Source: Candidatus Omnitrophota bacterium (GTDB lineage Bacteria > Omnitrophota > Gorgyraeia > JABMQH01). From it: 8,433 bases of DNA. Both the position numbers and the translations under genes were made by a program. Positions 1 through 5,589 of the stretch are shown here, piece after piece (positions within the stretch are counted from its first letter, which is position 1; the number at the start of each line of letters is the position of its first letter). Location: the NCBI GenBank assembly GCA_026387595.1, contig JAPLLL010000057.1:1-8433 (forward strand), read 5' to 3'. Under the pieces are notes generated by a model. It was given only the letters and a program-made list of their open reading frames with translations, was not told the DNA's origin and ran no database searches.

Positions 1-1
1 C

Positions 2-50
2 CCAGCCCTTTCCTCCTACGAAGAAGTTCTTTGAAGCAAGAAAGGGCTGG
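2..50. repeat. two-tier inverted repeat in leader of first gene
   Basis: A perfect 11-bp inverted repeat pairs CCAGCCCTTTC (2-12) with GAAAGGGCTGG (40-50). A second 6-bp stem with one G-T pair (19-24 with 28-33, loop AGT) sits inside it, so the single strand folds into a stepped hairpin. It could be the terminator of an unseen upstream gene (only ATTT follows it), a dispersed palindromic element, or a 5' leader structure. The loop bases CTCCT (13-17) are complementary to the AGGAG ribosome binding site at 67-71. The pairing is seen directly; its role is unknown. Confidence 0.6.
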
Positions 51-66
51 ATTTAAGCGATATGAG

Positions 67-71
67 AGGAG
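67..71 (+). promoter_or_regulatory. ribosome binding site deciding the first start
   Basis: AGGAG lies six bases before GTG at 78 but only three bases before the in-frame TTG at 75. This spacing favours the GTG start for the isomerase gene. Confidence 0.65.
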
Positions 72-77
72 AGATTG

Positions 78-1148
78 GTGAAAAATTCTTTGGACGACCT
101 GAAATTTATACGCGGGCTTGACAAATCAGACATGCTCGGATTATTGACCGGTTTCCCCGCGCAGTTAAAAAACGCCTCCGTTATAAATATCCCGGACCTC
201 GACGCCGGGACAGAATTTTCAAACATTGTTTTCAGCGGGGTGGGCGGCTCAGCCATCGGAGGCGACATTGTAAAATGCGCCATTATCGATGAAATAAAAA
301 TACCGTTTCTCGTGAACAGGGAGTACCGCACGCCGGCGTTTGTCGGGCCCGAGACGCTGTTTTTCGCAAGCAGTTATTCCGGGAACACCGAGGAGACCAT
401 CGGCGCGTATAAAGAGGAGCTTAAGAAAAAGGCGCGGATCATTGCGATAACTACAGGCGGTGAGATCGAAAAGATGGCCAGGAAAGACGGTTTTCCGGTA
501 GTAAAACTTCCGGCAGGTATGCCTCCGAGGGCGGCAGTTGGTTATTCGTTCGTCCCCGCTTTAAATGTGTTGTCAAAGATGGGGCTTATAAGCGATAAAA
601 AGAACGACATAAAAGAGACGGCCGACCTGGTCGGCGGCTTGCGGGACGATTCGGTGGGGCCGGATGTGCCTGCCGGTAAAAATCCGGCAAAGGATATAGC
701 CTCTTTGTTATACGGTAGGTCCTGCGCCGTATACGGCGGCTCCCAGCACCTGGACTGCGCAGTGCTGCGCTGGCGGAATCAATTCGAGGAAAATTCGAAA
801 GCGCTTGCCTCAAGCCATTTCCTGCCGGAGATGGACCACAACGAAATAATGGGCTTCAGTCATCCGGCAAAGGCATTAAAAGACACGGTTGTTGTTTTTC
901 TTAAGGACAGAGGTGATCATCCCCGCATAAAGGACAGGATAGAGATCACCGCTTCCGTGATAAAGGCCAGCGTTCATAAGGTAATTGAAGCGGAATCAAA
1001 GGGCAACTCCCTGATCGCCAGGATATGTTCTTTGATATGTATGGGCGACTTTGTAAGTTTTTATCTTGCGATCCTGAACGGCGAGGACCCTACGCCCGTG
1101 GATGAAATAACGTACCTTAAGAACGAACTTGCAAAAAGAAAAATATAA
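78..1148 (+). CDS. bifunctional phosphoglucose/phosphomannose isomerase
   Basis: This cytosolic enzyme interconverts glucose-6-phosphate or mannose-6-phosphate with fructose-6-phosphate. It links glycolysis to mannose-derived nucleotide sugars. The 356-residue protein matches the two-SIS-domain family first known from archaea, which is shorter than classical Pgi. The first SIS domain carries GGSAIGGD (about 56-63) and the phosphate-binding SYSGNTEET (about 99-107). PPRAAVGYSF follows near 149-158. The second half has RWRNQFEENSK (about 231-241) and PEMDHNEIMG (about 250-259), which supply the Glu and His expected for ring opening and isomerisation. GTG at 78 is preferred to TTG at 75 because of ribosome binding site spacing. 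The stop overlaps the next ATG by one base (TAATG), so translation is probably coupled. No truncation was seen. Dual specificity is inferred from the family. Confidence 0.9.
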   Translation: MKNSLDDLKFIRGLDKSDMLGLLTGFPAQLKNASVINIPDLDAGTEFSNIVFSGVGGSAIGGDIVKCAIIDEIKIPFLVNREYRTPAFVGPETLFFASSYSGNTEETIGAYKEELKKKARIIAITTGGEIEKMARKDGFPVVKLPAGMPPRAAVGYSFVPALNVLSKMGLISDKKNDIKETADLVGGLRDDSVGPDVPAGKNPAKDIASLLYGRSCAVYGGSQHLDCAVLRWRNQFEENSKALASSHFLPEMDHNEIMGFSHPAKALKDTVVVFLKDRGDHPRIKDRIEITASVIKASVHKVIEAESKGNSLIARICSLICMGDFVSFYLAILNGEDPTPVDEITYLKNELAKRKI

Positions 1149-1939
1149 TGATTGTATTGGTCCTGGCAGCGGGTTATGCGACAAGGCTTTACCCGCTTAC
1201 GCTTGATACGCCTAAGCCGCTCCTAAAAGTAGGGCATAAACTTTTAATAGAGCACATCTTTGATAAGGTAGGCCGGCTGGACGGTGTAAAAAAGTGTTTT
1301 GTGGTCACGAATGATAAGTTCTTTGATAAGCTTGAGAAGTGGGCTAATACCTTCTCCGCCGGAGGCGGATCCGCCATGAATAGTGTAAAGTCGGGTATAG
1401 GCGGAGGACTTAGCATGCTCATACGCGTGGTAAACGATATGACAACCACAAATGAAAACAGGCTTGGCGCGATACGGGATATAGAATTTGTGGTGCAAAA
1501 AGAGAAGATAGACGATGACCTCCTGGTGATCGGAGGCGACAACCTTTTTGGGTTCGCGCTGACAGACTTTGTCAAATTTGCAAATGGCCGCAAACCCAAT
1601 GCGTCATTTGCCGTGTTTGATATAAAGGAAAGAAAAAAGGCATCGATCTACGGTGTTGTTAAAGTGGACTCTTCATCAAAAGTGGTTGATTTCCAGGAAA
1701 AACCCTCCAACCCGGGCTCTTCGCTTATCTCTACATGCGTATATTATTTTCCGAGGGAGAAATTGAATTTGATATCAAAATATCTGGCCGTTGAAAAAAG
1801 GAGCGATGCGACCGGTAATTATATAAAGTGGCTAAGCGAAACCGACGGTATATATGGTTTTATCTTTAGGGAAAAGTGGTACGATATAGGCGACATTGAG
1901 TCGTATAAAAAGGCGAACGAGGAATATAAGGGAGGATAG
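1148..1939 (+). CDS. sugar-phosphate nucleotidyltransferase with unusual Gly/Ser-rich insertion
   Basis: This is a 263-residue NTP_transferase-family protein. Such enzymes join a sugar-1-phosphate to a nucleoside triphosphate, making an NDP-sugar for polysaccharide or LPS synthesis. The signature LAAGYATRLYPLT (6-18), followed by TPKPLL (21-26, Lys23), forms the nucleotide-binding loop. GGDNLF (129-134) places the metal-binding Asp131. DFQEKP lies in the sugar-binding half, and KWYDIGD (243-249) gives a likely second metal Asp246. The nucleotide and sugar cannot be assigned; thymidylyl- and mannose-type guanylyltransferases are both possible. The oddity is residues 70-90, a Gly/Ser-rich run between Trp66 and the conserved VVND (94-97), where homologues I recall have only a short loop. 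The DNA there is palindromic (1352-1408). The gene starts inside the isomerase stop and ends six bases before metK. Confidence 0.85.
   Translation: MIVLVLAAGYATRLYPLTLDTPKPLLKVGHKLLIEHIFDKVGRLDGVKKCFVVTNDKFFDKLEKWANTFSAGGGSAMNSVKSGIGGGLSMLIRVVNDMTTTNENRLGAIRDIEFVVQKEKIDDDLLVIGGDNLFGFALTDFVKFANGRKPNASFAVFDIKERKKASIYGVVKVDSSSKVVDFQEKPSNPGSSLISTCVYYFPREKLNLISKYLAVEKRSDATGNYIKWLSETDGIYGFIFREKWYDIGDIESYKKANEEYKGG
1352..1408. repeat. palindromic segment inside nucleotidyltransferase coding sequence
   Basis: TTCTCCGCC (1352-1360) pairs with GGCGGAGGA (1400-1408) apart from one G-T pair. Inside, TCCGCC (1355-1360) can instead pair with GGCGGA (1364-1369) across a 3-base loop, and GGCGGATCCGCC (1364-1375) is a perfect 12-base palindrome. 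The segment is translated in frame as a Gly/Ser-rich stretch. This nested symmetry resembles a small palindromic element carried within a gene, but dispersal across the genome cannot be tested here. Confidence 0.5.
1930..1936 (+). promoter_or_regulatory. ribosome binding site of metK
   Basis: GGGAGGA lies nine bases before the metK ATG at 1946. It sits inside the last codons of the nucleotidyltransferase gene, consistent with one transcript. Confidence 0.6.
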
Positions 1940-1945
1940 GCAATA

Positions 1946-3136
1946 ATGGCGAAGAAAGAATCAACGGAGAAGGATTACCTTTTCACATCCGAAAGCGTGA
2001 CCGAGGGGCATCCTGATAAGGTATGCGACCAGGTTTCGGATTCGGTACTGGATGAAGTGCTGAAACAGGACCCGTCCGGCAGGGTGGCGTGCGAAACATA
2101 TGTGACGATGGGCCTTTTGATCATAGGCGGGGAGATCACCACAAGCGCTTATGTGGATATCCAGAATATGAGCAGGAACCTGCTCAAGGATATCGGTTAC
2201 ACGCATCCCAAGTACGGGTTTGATCATCATACCTGCGCGATATTGAATGCTATACATACCCAGAGCCCTGACATTGCAATGGGCGTTGACAGGGGCGGGG
2301 CAGGTGACCAGGGCATGATGATGGGATACGCCTGCACGGAAACACCGGAGCTTATGCCGCTTCCTATCATGCTTGCGCATAAATTGTGCAGAAAACTCGC
2401 GGAGGTAAGAAAGAAAAATATATTAAAGTACCTGGGGCCTGACGGAAAGTCTCAGGTTACGGTTGATTACCGCAACGATAAGCCCGTTAAGGTCACCTCC
2501 GTGGTGCTTGCGTCCCAGCATACGGAAGACGTCCTTGACAAAAAGAAAGACACGCTTTCGGACGCGGCAAGGCAGGAGATCATAGAAAAGGTGGCAAAAC
2601 CGGTGCTTAAGGACTGGCTGGATAAGGACACAAAATATTATGTCAACCAGACAGGCAAATTCGTGATAGGCGGCCCGCAGTCAGACACCGGTATGACCGG
2701 CAGAAAGATCATAGTGGATACCTACGGCGGAACGGTTTCCCACGGCGGCGGCGCATTCTCGGGCAAGGATCCCACCAAGGTGGACCGCTCAGCCGCGTAC
2801 ATGGGCCGCTACATTGCCAAAAATCTCGTGGCAGCAGGTGTTGCGGAGAAACTATTGATCCAGCTTGCTTATGTTATAGGCAAGGCCGAACCCCTCTCCA
2901 TCATGGTGAATACCTACGGCACAGGCAAGGTAAGCGACGCCAAGATCATTGATTTGATCACAGAAAATTTTGAGCTTACCCCTCACGGTATTATAGAGGA
3001 ATTAAAACTGCGCGAGGCGGCGAATAACAGGTACAGGCGGACAGCCGCATACGGCCATTTCGGAAGAACTGAAGAAGGGTTTACCTGGGAAGTTACTGAC
3101 AGGGCCAAAGAAATAGCGAAACAGGCGAAAATATAA
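1946..3136 (+). CDS. metK: S-adenosylmethionine synthetase (MetK)
   Basis: This enzyme makes S-adenosylmethionine from methionine and ATP, releasing phosphate and diphosphate. It normally works as a cytosolic tetramer. The 396-residue protein is full length (the E. coli enzyme has 384). Landmarks in order are SESVTEGHPDKVCDQ (15-29, with catalytic-type His22), GAGDQG (118-123, ATP binding), GGPQSDTGMTGRKI (242-255), and the glycine-rich loop GGGAFSGKDPTKVDRS (267-282). Lys168, Arg253, Lys254, Lys274, Lys278 and Asp280 match the E. coli residues that bind substrates and metal. No key residue is missing. The ATG at 1946 follows a strong ribosome binding site. Its partner ahcY lies 144 bases downstream, so SAM synthesis and recycling are encoded together. 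The spacer between them contains a palindrome rather than a recognisable SAM riboswitch. Confidence 0.97.
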   Translation: MAKKESTEKDYLFTSESVTEGHPDKVCDQVSDSVLDEVLKQDPSGRVACETYVTMGLLIIGGEITTSAYVDIQNMSRNLLKDIGYTHPKYGFDHHTCAILNAIHTQSPDIAMGVDRGGAGDQGMMMGYACTETPELMPLPIMLAHKLCRKLAEVRKKNILKYLGPDGKSQVTVDYRNDKPVKVTSVVLASQHTEDVLDKKKDTLSDAARQEIIEKVAKPVLKDWLDKDTKYYVNQTGKFVIGGPQSDTGMTGRKIIVDTYGGTVSHGGGAFSGKDPTKVDRSAAYMGRYIAKNLVAAGVAEKLLIQLAYVIGKAEPLSIMVNTYGTGKVSDAKIIDLITENFELTPHGIIEELKLREAANNRYRRTAAYGHFGRTEEGFTWEVTDRAKEIAKQAKI

Positions 3137-3162
3137 AAACAAAGTAGCGGCTGAGATTGACA

Positions 3163-3180
3163 GCCGGGACTGGTTCCGGC
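3163..3180 (+). other. short hairpin downstream of metK
   Basis: GCCGGGA (3163-3169) pairs with TTCCGGC (3174-3180) around a 4-base CTGG loop, including one G-T pair. It starts 26 bases after the metK stop. No T-run follows, so it is a poor intrinsic terminator. It competes with the longer palindrome 3166-3214. Confidence 0.45.
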
Positions 3181-3214
3181 CCAAACAGTATGCAGAAGCT
3201 AAGGAACCTGTCCC
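3166..3214. repeat. REP-like imperfect palindrome between metK and ahcY
   Basis: GGGACTGGTTCC (3166-3177) is the reverse complement of GGAACCTGTCCC (3203-3214) at 11 of 12 positions, with a T-T mismatch; the loop is 25 bases. The arm motif GGAACC-x-GTCCC resembles repetitive extragenic palindromes that I recall from uncultured bacterial genomes, sometimes near REP-type Y1 transposases. The palindrome is seen directly; the REP identity is inference. The rest of the 3137-3280 spacer holds a 6-base tandem repeat AGTGAC (3220-3231), a small CAGTG/CACTG stem (3225-3238) and the ahcY ribosome binding site. Confidence 0.55.
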
Positions 3215-3270
3215 CGTAGAGTGACAGTGACTACACTGAGTAGCAACCAAAACGAATGATTGCAAAGACA

Positions 3271-3275
3271 AGGAG
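3271..3275 (+). promoter_or_regulatory. ribosome binding site deciding the ahcY start
   Basis: AGGAG, within AGGAGAGG, lies five bases before ATG at 3281. It supports that start over the in-frame TTG at 3260, which has no comparable site. Confidence 0.75.
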
Positions 3276-3280
3276 AGGAT

Positions 3281-4498
3281 ATGCAGTACCATATTAAAAA
3301 CATAGGACTCGCAAAAAAGGGGAAGTTAAGGATCGAATGGGCGTCCAACAACATGCCGGTCCTTAACCTTATTAAGGAAAGGTTTAAAAAAGAAAAACCT
3401 CTCAAGGGCATAAGGATCGCCGCCTGTCTGCATGTTACTACTGAAAGCGCGAATCTTCTTTCAACGTTGAAGGCCGGAGGCGCCGAGACCATTATATGCG
3501 CCTCAAACCCCCTTAGCACGCAGGATGAAGTCGCAGCATCCATGGTAAAGGATGATAAGATCCCGGTATTTGCCATAAAGGGCGAAGATGAAAAAACGTA
3601 TTATAAACATATAAATGCGGCCCTGGATACACGGCCAAATATCACGATGGACGACGGCGCTGACCTTGTCTCCACTATCCACCAGAAGAGAAAAGGACTT
3701 GCCAAGGACATCTTCGCCGGCACGGAAGAAACCACGACAGGTGTTATACGATTAAGGAGCCTTGAGAAAAAAGGGCTCCTGCTTTTCCCGATAATAGCCG
3801 TAAACGACGCCGATACCAAACATATGTTTGACAACAGGTACGGCACCGGGCAATCAACTATAGACGGCATCACAAGGGCCACTAACAAGCTTCTTGCAGG
3901 CGCGAATTTAATAGTCTGCGGCTACGGCTGGTGCGGCAGGGGCCTTGCCATGAGAGCAAGAGGCGCAGGCGCGATCGTCCATGTGGTAGAGGTCGCAGTG
4001 CTGCCCATCAGGGAAGCGTCTAAAATAGGCGATATCTTCGTGACGCTGACAGGCGACATAAATGTAATAAGGAAAGAGCATTTCCTGCTAATGAAAAACG
4101 GCGCCGTGGTTGCGAACTCCGGGCATTTTAATGTAGAGCTTGATATCAAGGCGCTTGAGGCCATAAGTAAAAGCAAAAAACAGATAAGGGATTTTACCGA
4201 AGAATATACCTTAAGGAGCGGCAAGAAGATCTATCTTTTAGGCCAAGGCAGGCTTATAAATCTTGCCGCTGCCGAAGGCCACCCGGCAAGCGTTATGGAT
4301 ATGAGCTTTGCTAACCAGGCCCTGTGCGCGGAATACGTGGCAAGGAATTATAAAAGGCTTGAATGCAAAGTTTATAAGGTCCCGAACAACATAGACGAGG
4401 GCATAGCCGCGTTAAAGCTGAGATCCATGGGGATAAAAATAGACACACTGACGCCCGAACAAAAGAAATATCTGGCAAGCTGGGAAATGGGCACTTAA
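3281..4498 (+). CDS. ahcY: adenosylhomocysteinase with a shortened NAD-binding domain
   Basis: This enzyme splits S-adenosylhomocysteine into adenosine and homocysteine, relieving product inhibition of methyltransferases. It uses tightly bound NAD. The 405-residue protein belongs to the short archaeal/Thermotoga-like class. Catalytic landmarks are present: His51 (HVTTE), DDGADL (124-129), Glu150 in EETTTG, Asn175, Lys180, Asp184 and Asn185 in NDADTKHMFDN, and the dinucleotide motif GYGWCGRG (214-221). NSGHFNVE, LLGQGRLINL, GHP and the C-terminal EQKKYLASWE follow. The oddity is at residues 237-243: family members read roughly EVDP-helix-MDGF-x-VMPM, but here EV is followed directly by AVLPI. 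About 13 residues are absent, without a frameshift. That segment normally forms the helix after the second Rossmann strand, next to the acidic residue that grips the NAD ribose. Activity is therefore uncertain. Family identity is certain; the deletion rests on recalled homologues. Confidence 0.94.
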   Translation: MQYHIKNIGLAKKGKLRIEWASNNMPVLNLIKERFKKEKPLKGIRIAACLHVTTESANLLSTLKAGGAETIICASNPLSTQDEVAASMVKDDKIPVFAIKGEDEKTYYKHINAALDTRPNITMDDGADLVSTIHQKRKGLAKDIFAGTEETTTGVIRLRSLEKKGLLLFPIIAVNDADTKHMFDNRYGTGQSTIDGITRATNKLLAGANLIVCGYGWCGRGLAMRARGAGAIVHVVEVAVLPIREASKIGDIFVTLTGDINVIRKEHFLLMKNGAVVANSGHFNVELDIKALEAISKSKKQIRDFTEEYTLRSGKKIYLLGQGRLINLAAAEGHPASVMDMSFANQALCAEYVARNYKRLECKVYKVPNNIDEGIAALKLRSMGIKIDTLTPEQKKYLASWEMGT

Positions 4499-4499
4499 T

Positions 4500-4513
4500 A
4501 GTGTAAAGTGTAA
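4500..4513 (+). repeat. two tandem copies of AGTGTAA
   Basis: AGTGTAA occurs twice in tandem (4500-4506 and 4507-4513), just after the ahcY stop and before the pfkA ribosome binding site AAAGGGG (4518-4524). It is short and may be chance. Confidence 0.35.
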
Positions 4514-4528
4514 GGTTAAAGGGGTATT

Positions 4529-5488
4529 ATGAAAAGAATAGGTGTGTTGACAAGCGGCGGCGATTCGCCGGGCATGAATGCCGCGATAAGAAGCGCTGTA
4601 AGATACGCGCTTAATCACGATATCGAGGCAATGGGCATATTCAGGGGTTATGCCGGCCTGCTTAACGAAGACATGAAACTCTTCGGCCACCGCTCGGTCT
4701 CGAATATCATAAACCGCGGAGGCACCATTCTTAAAACCGCCAGGTGCCCCGAGTTCATGACCGAGGAAGGCCAGAAAAGGGCAGTAGACGTCATAAAGAA
4801 GAACAAGATAGACGGGATGATTTTGATCGGCGGGGACGGCACATACCGCGGCGCGATAACACTTTCAAGGAAATGGAACATACCTTCGATAGGCGTTCCA
4901 GGCACAATAGACAATGATATAAACGGCACGGACTCAACGATAGGTTCGGATACGGCCGTAAATACCGCCCTGGATGCCATAGATAAGATTCGCGATACCG
5001 CAACCAGCATGGAACGCATATTTGTTGTTGAGGTGATGGGCAGGGATTCGGGTTTTATCGCGATGCAGGTCGGCATGGGCGGCGGCGTGGAGGACATACT
5101 TGTCCCCGAGAGGAAATTCAACCTGCTTGACATGTGTCACGATATAGTTGAGGGGAATGTCCGCGGCAAGATAAGCTGGATCATAGTTGTGGCTGAAGGC
5201 GCAGGCAAGGCGGCGGATATCGCAAAAAAGATAACAGAGACCACTTCTTTAGAGACGCGCGTTGTGGTGGTCGGCCATGTCCAGAGAGGCGGCTCTCCCA
5301 CGGCGCGGGACAGGATACTCGGAACAGTGCTTGGTTCCGCCGCTGTAGAATTGCTGATAAAGGGCCAGACCGGCAAAGCGGTCGGAGTGATCTCGAACGA
5401 ACTTAATGTAGTTGAGCTTGAAGACGCTATAAAACCGAAACCGACAAAGATAAATCAACTCTATGAGTTGATGCGGATGTTAACATAG
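4529..5488 (+). CDS. pfkA: ATP-dependent 6-phosphofructokinase
   Basis: This enzyme phosphorylates fructose-6-phosphate to fructose-1,6-bisphosphate, the committing step of glycolysis, in the cytosol. At 319 residues it matches bacterial PfkA (E. coli 320). GGDSPGMN (10-17) and GGDGT (101-105) form the ATP site. PGTIDND (124-130) holds the catalytic base Asp128. MGRDSG and GHVQRGGSP bind the sugar phosphate. Glycines at the E. coli 104 and 124 positions (here 104 and 125) are the usual mark of ATP rather than pyrophosphate use. Arg21 and Arg25, part of the effector site in E. coli, are kept, so allosteric control is plausible. The ATG follows AAAGGGG by four bases. The gene lies 30 bases after ahcY, and the aldolase that uses its product is next. 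Confidence 0.94.
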   Translation: MKRIGVLTSGGDSPGMNAAIRSAVRYALNHDIEAMGIFRGYAGLLNEDMKLFGHRSVSNIINRGGTILKTARCPEFMTEEGQKRAVDVIKKNKIDGMILIGGDGTYRGAITLSRKWNIPSIGVPGTIDNDINGTDSTIGSDTAVNTALDAIDKIRDTATSMERIFVVEVMGRDSGFIAMQVGMGGGVEDILVPERKFNLLDMCHDIVEGNVRGKISWIIVVAEGAGKAADIAKKITETTSLETRVVVVGHVQRGGSPTARDRILGTVLGSAAVELLIKGQTGKAVGVISNELNVVELEDAIKPKPTKINQLYELMRMLT

Positions 5489-5527
5489 TCCCTCGGCACG
5501 GATTATGCAAACGAAGGTGCCTCGGGA
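5489..5527 (+). terminator. possible terminator-like hairpin after pfkA
   Basis: Directly after the pfkA stop, TCCC-TC-GGCAC (5489-5499) faces GTGCC-TC-GGGA (5517-5527). Nine base pairs are interrupted by a 2x2 internal loop, around a 17-base loop. The following TGATTTTC is only weakly T-rich, so termination would be partial at best. It may instead be a stability element between two operon genes. Confidence 0.35.
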
Positions 5528-5560
5528 TGATTTTCAAAGTTGAGAAATTAAGGAAAATCA
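5528..5560. repeat. 8-bp inverted repeat before the aldolase gene
   Basis: TGATTTTC (5528-5535) and GAAAATCA (5553-5560) are perfect reverse complements separated by 17 bases. The right arm runs into a short AAAATC tandem (5554-5570). The stem is A/T-rich. It could be an operator-like site or a weak hairpin; no binding protein can be named. Confidence 0.35.
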
Positions 5561-5589
5561 AAATCAAAATAGAAAGGTGAGGGGAAATC

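Noticed and set aside
53..331. - strand open frame opposite the isomerase gene, and similar antisense frames across the + strand genes.
   Set aside because: They are antisense shadows of genes with clear family motifs and show no recognisable protein features.
3157..3162. TTGACA, a perfect -35 consensus, downstream of metK.
   Set aside because: No acceptable -10 box lies 16-18 bases downstream; the bases there are CCCAAA-like. The nearest TAT-like string is too far away.
3137..3280. Possible SAM or SAH riboswitch between metK and ahcY, prompted by the GGGACTGG string and the gene context.
   Set aside because: GGGACTGG occurs in SAM-I RNAs, but the other invariant parts (the UGAAA and GCAACC segments) are not visible, and SAH riboswitch motifs are absent. 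The string is explained by the palindrome arm.
3260..3280. TTG at 3260 as an earlier ahcY start.
   Set aside because: It has no ribosome binding site, and the seven extra residues do not match the family N-terminus. ATG at 3281 has AGGAG at good spacing.
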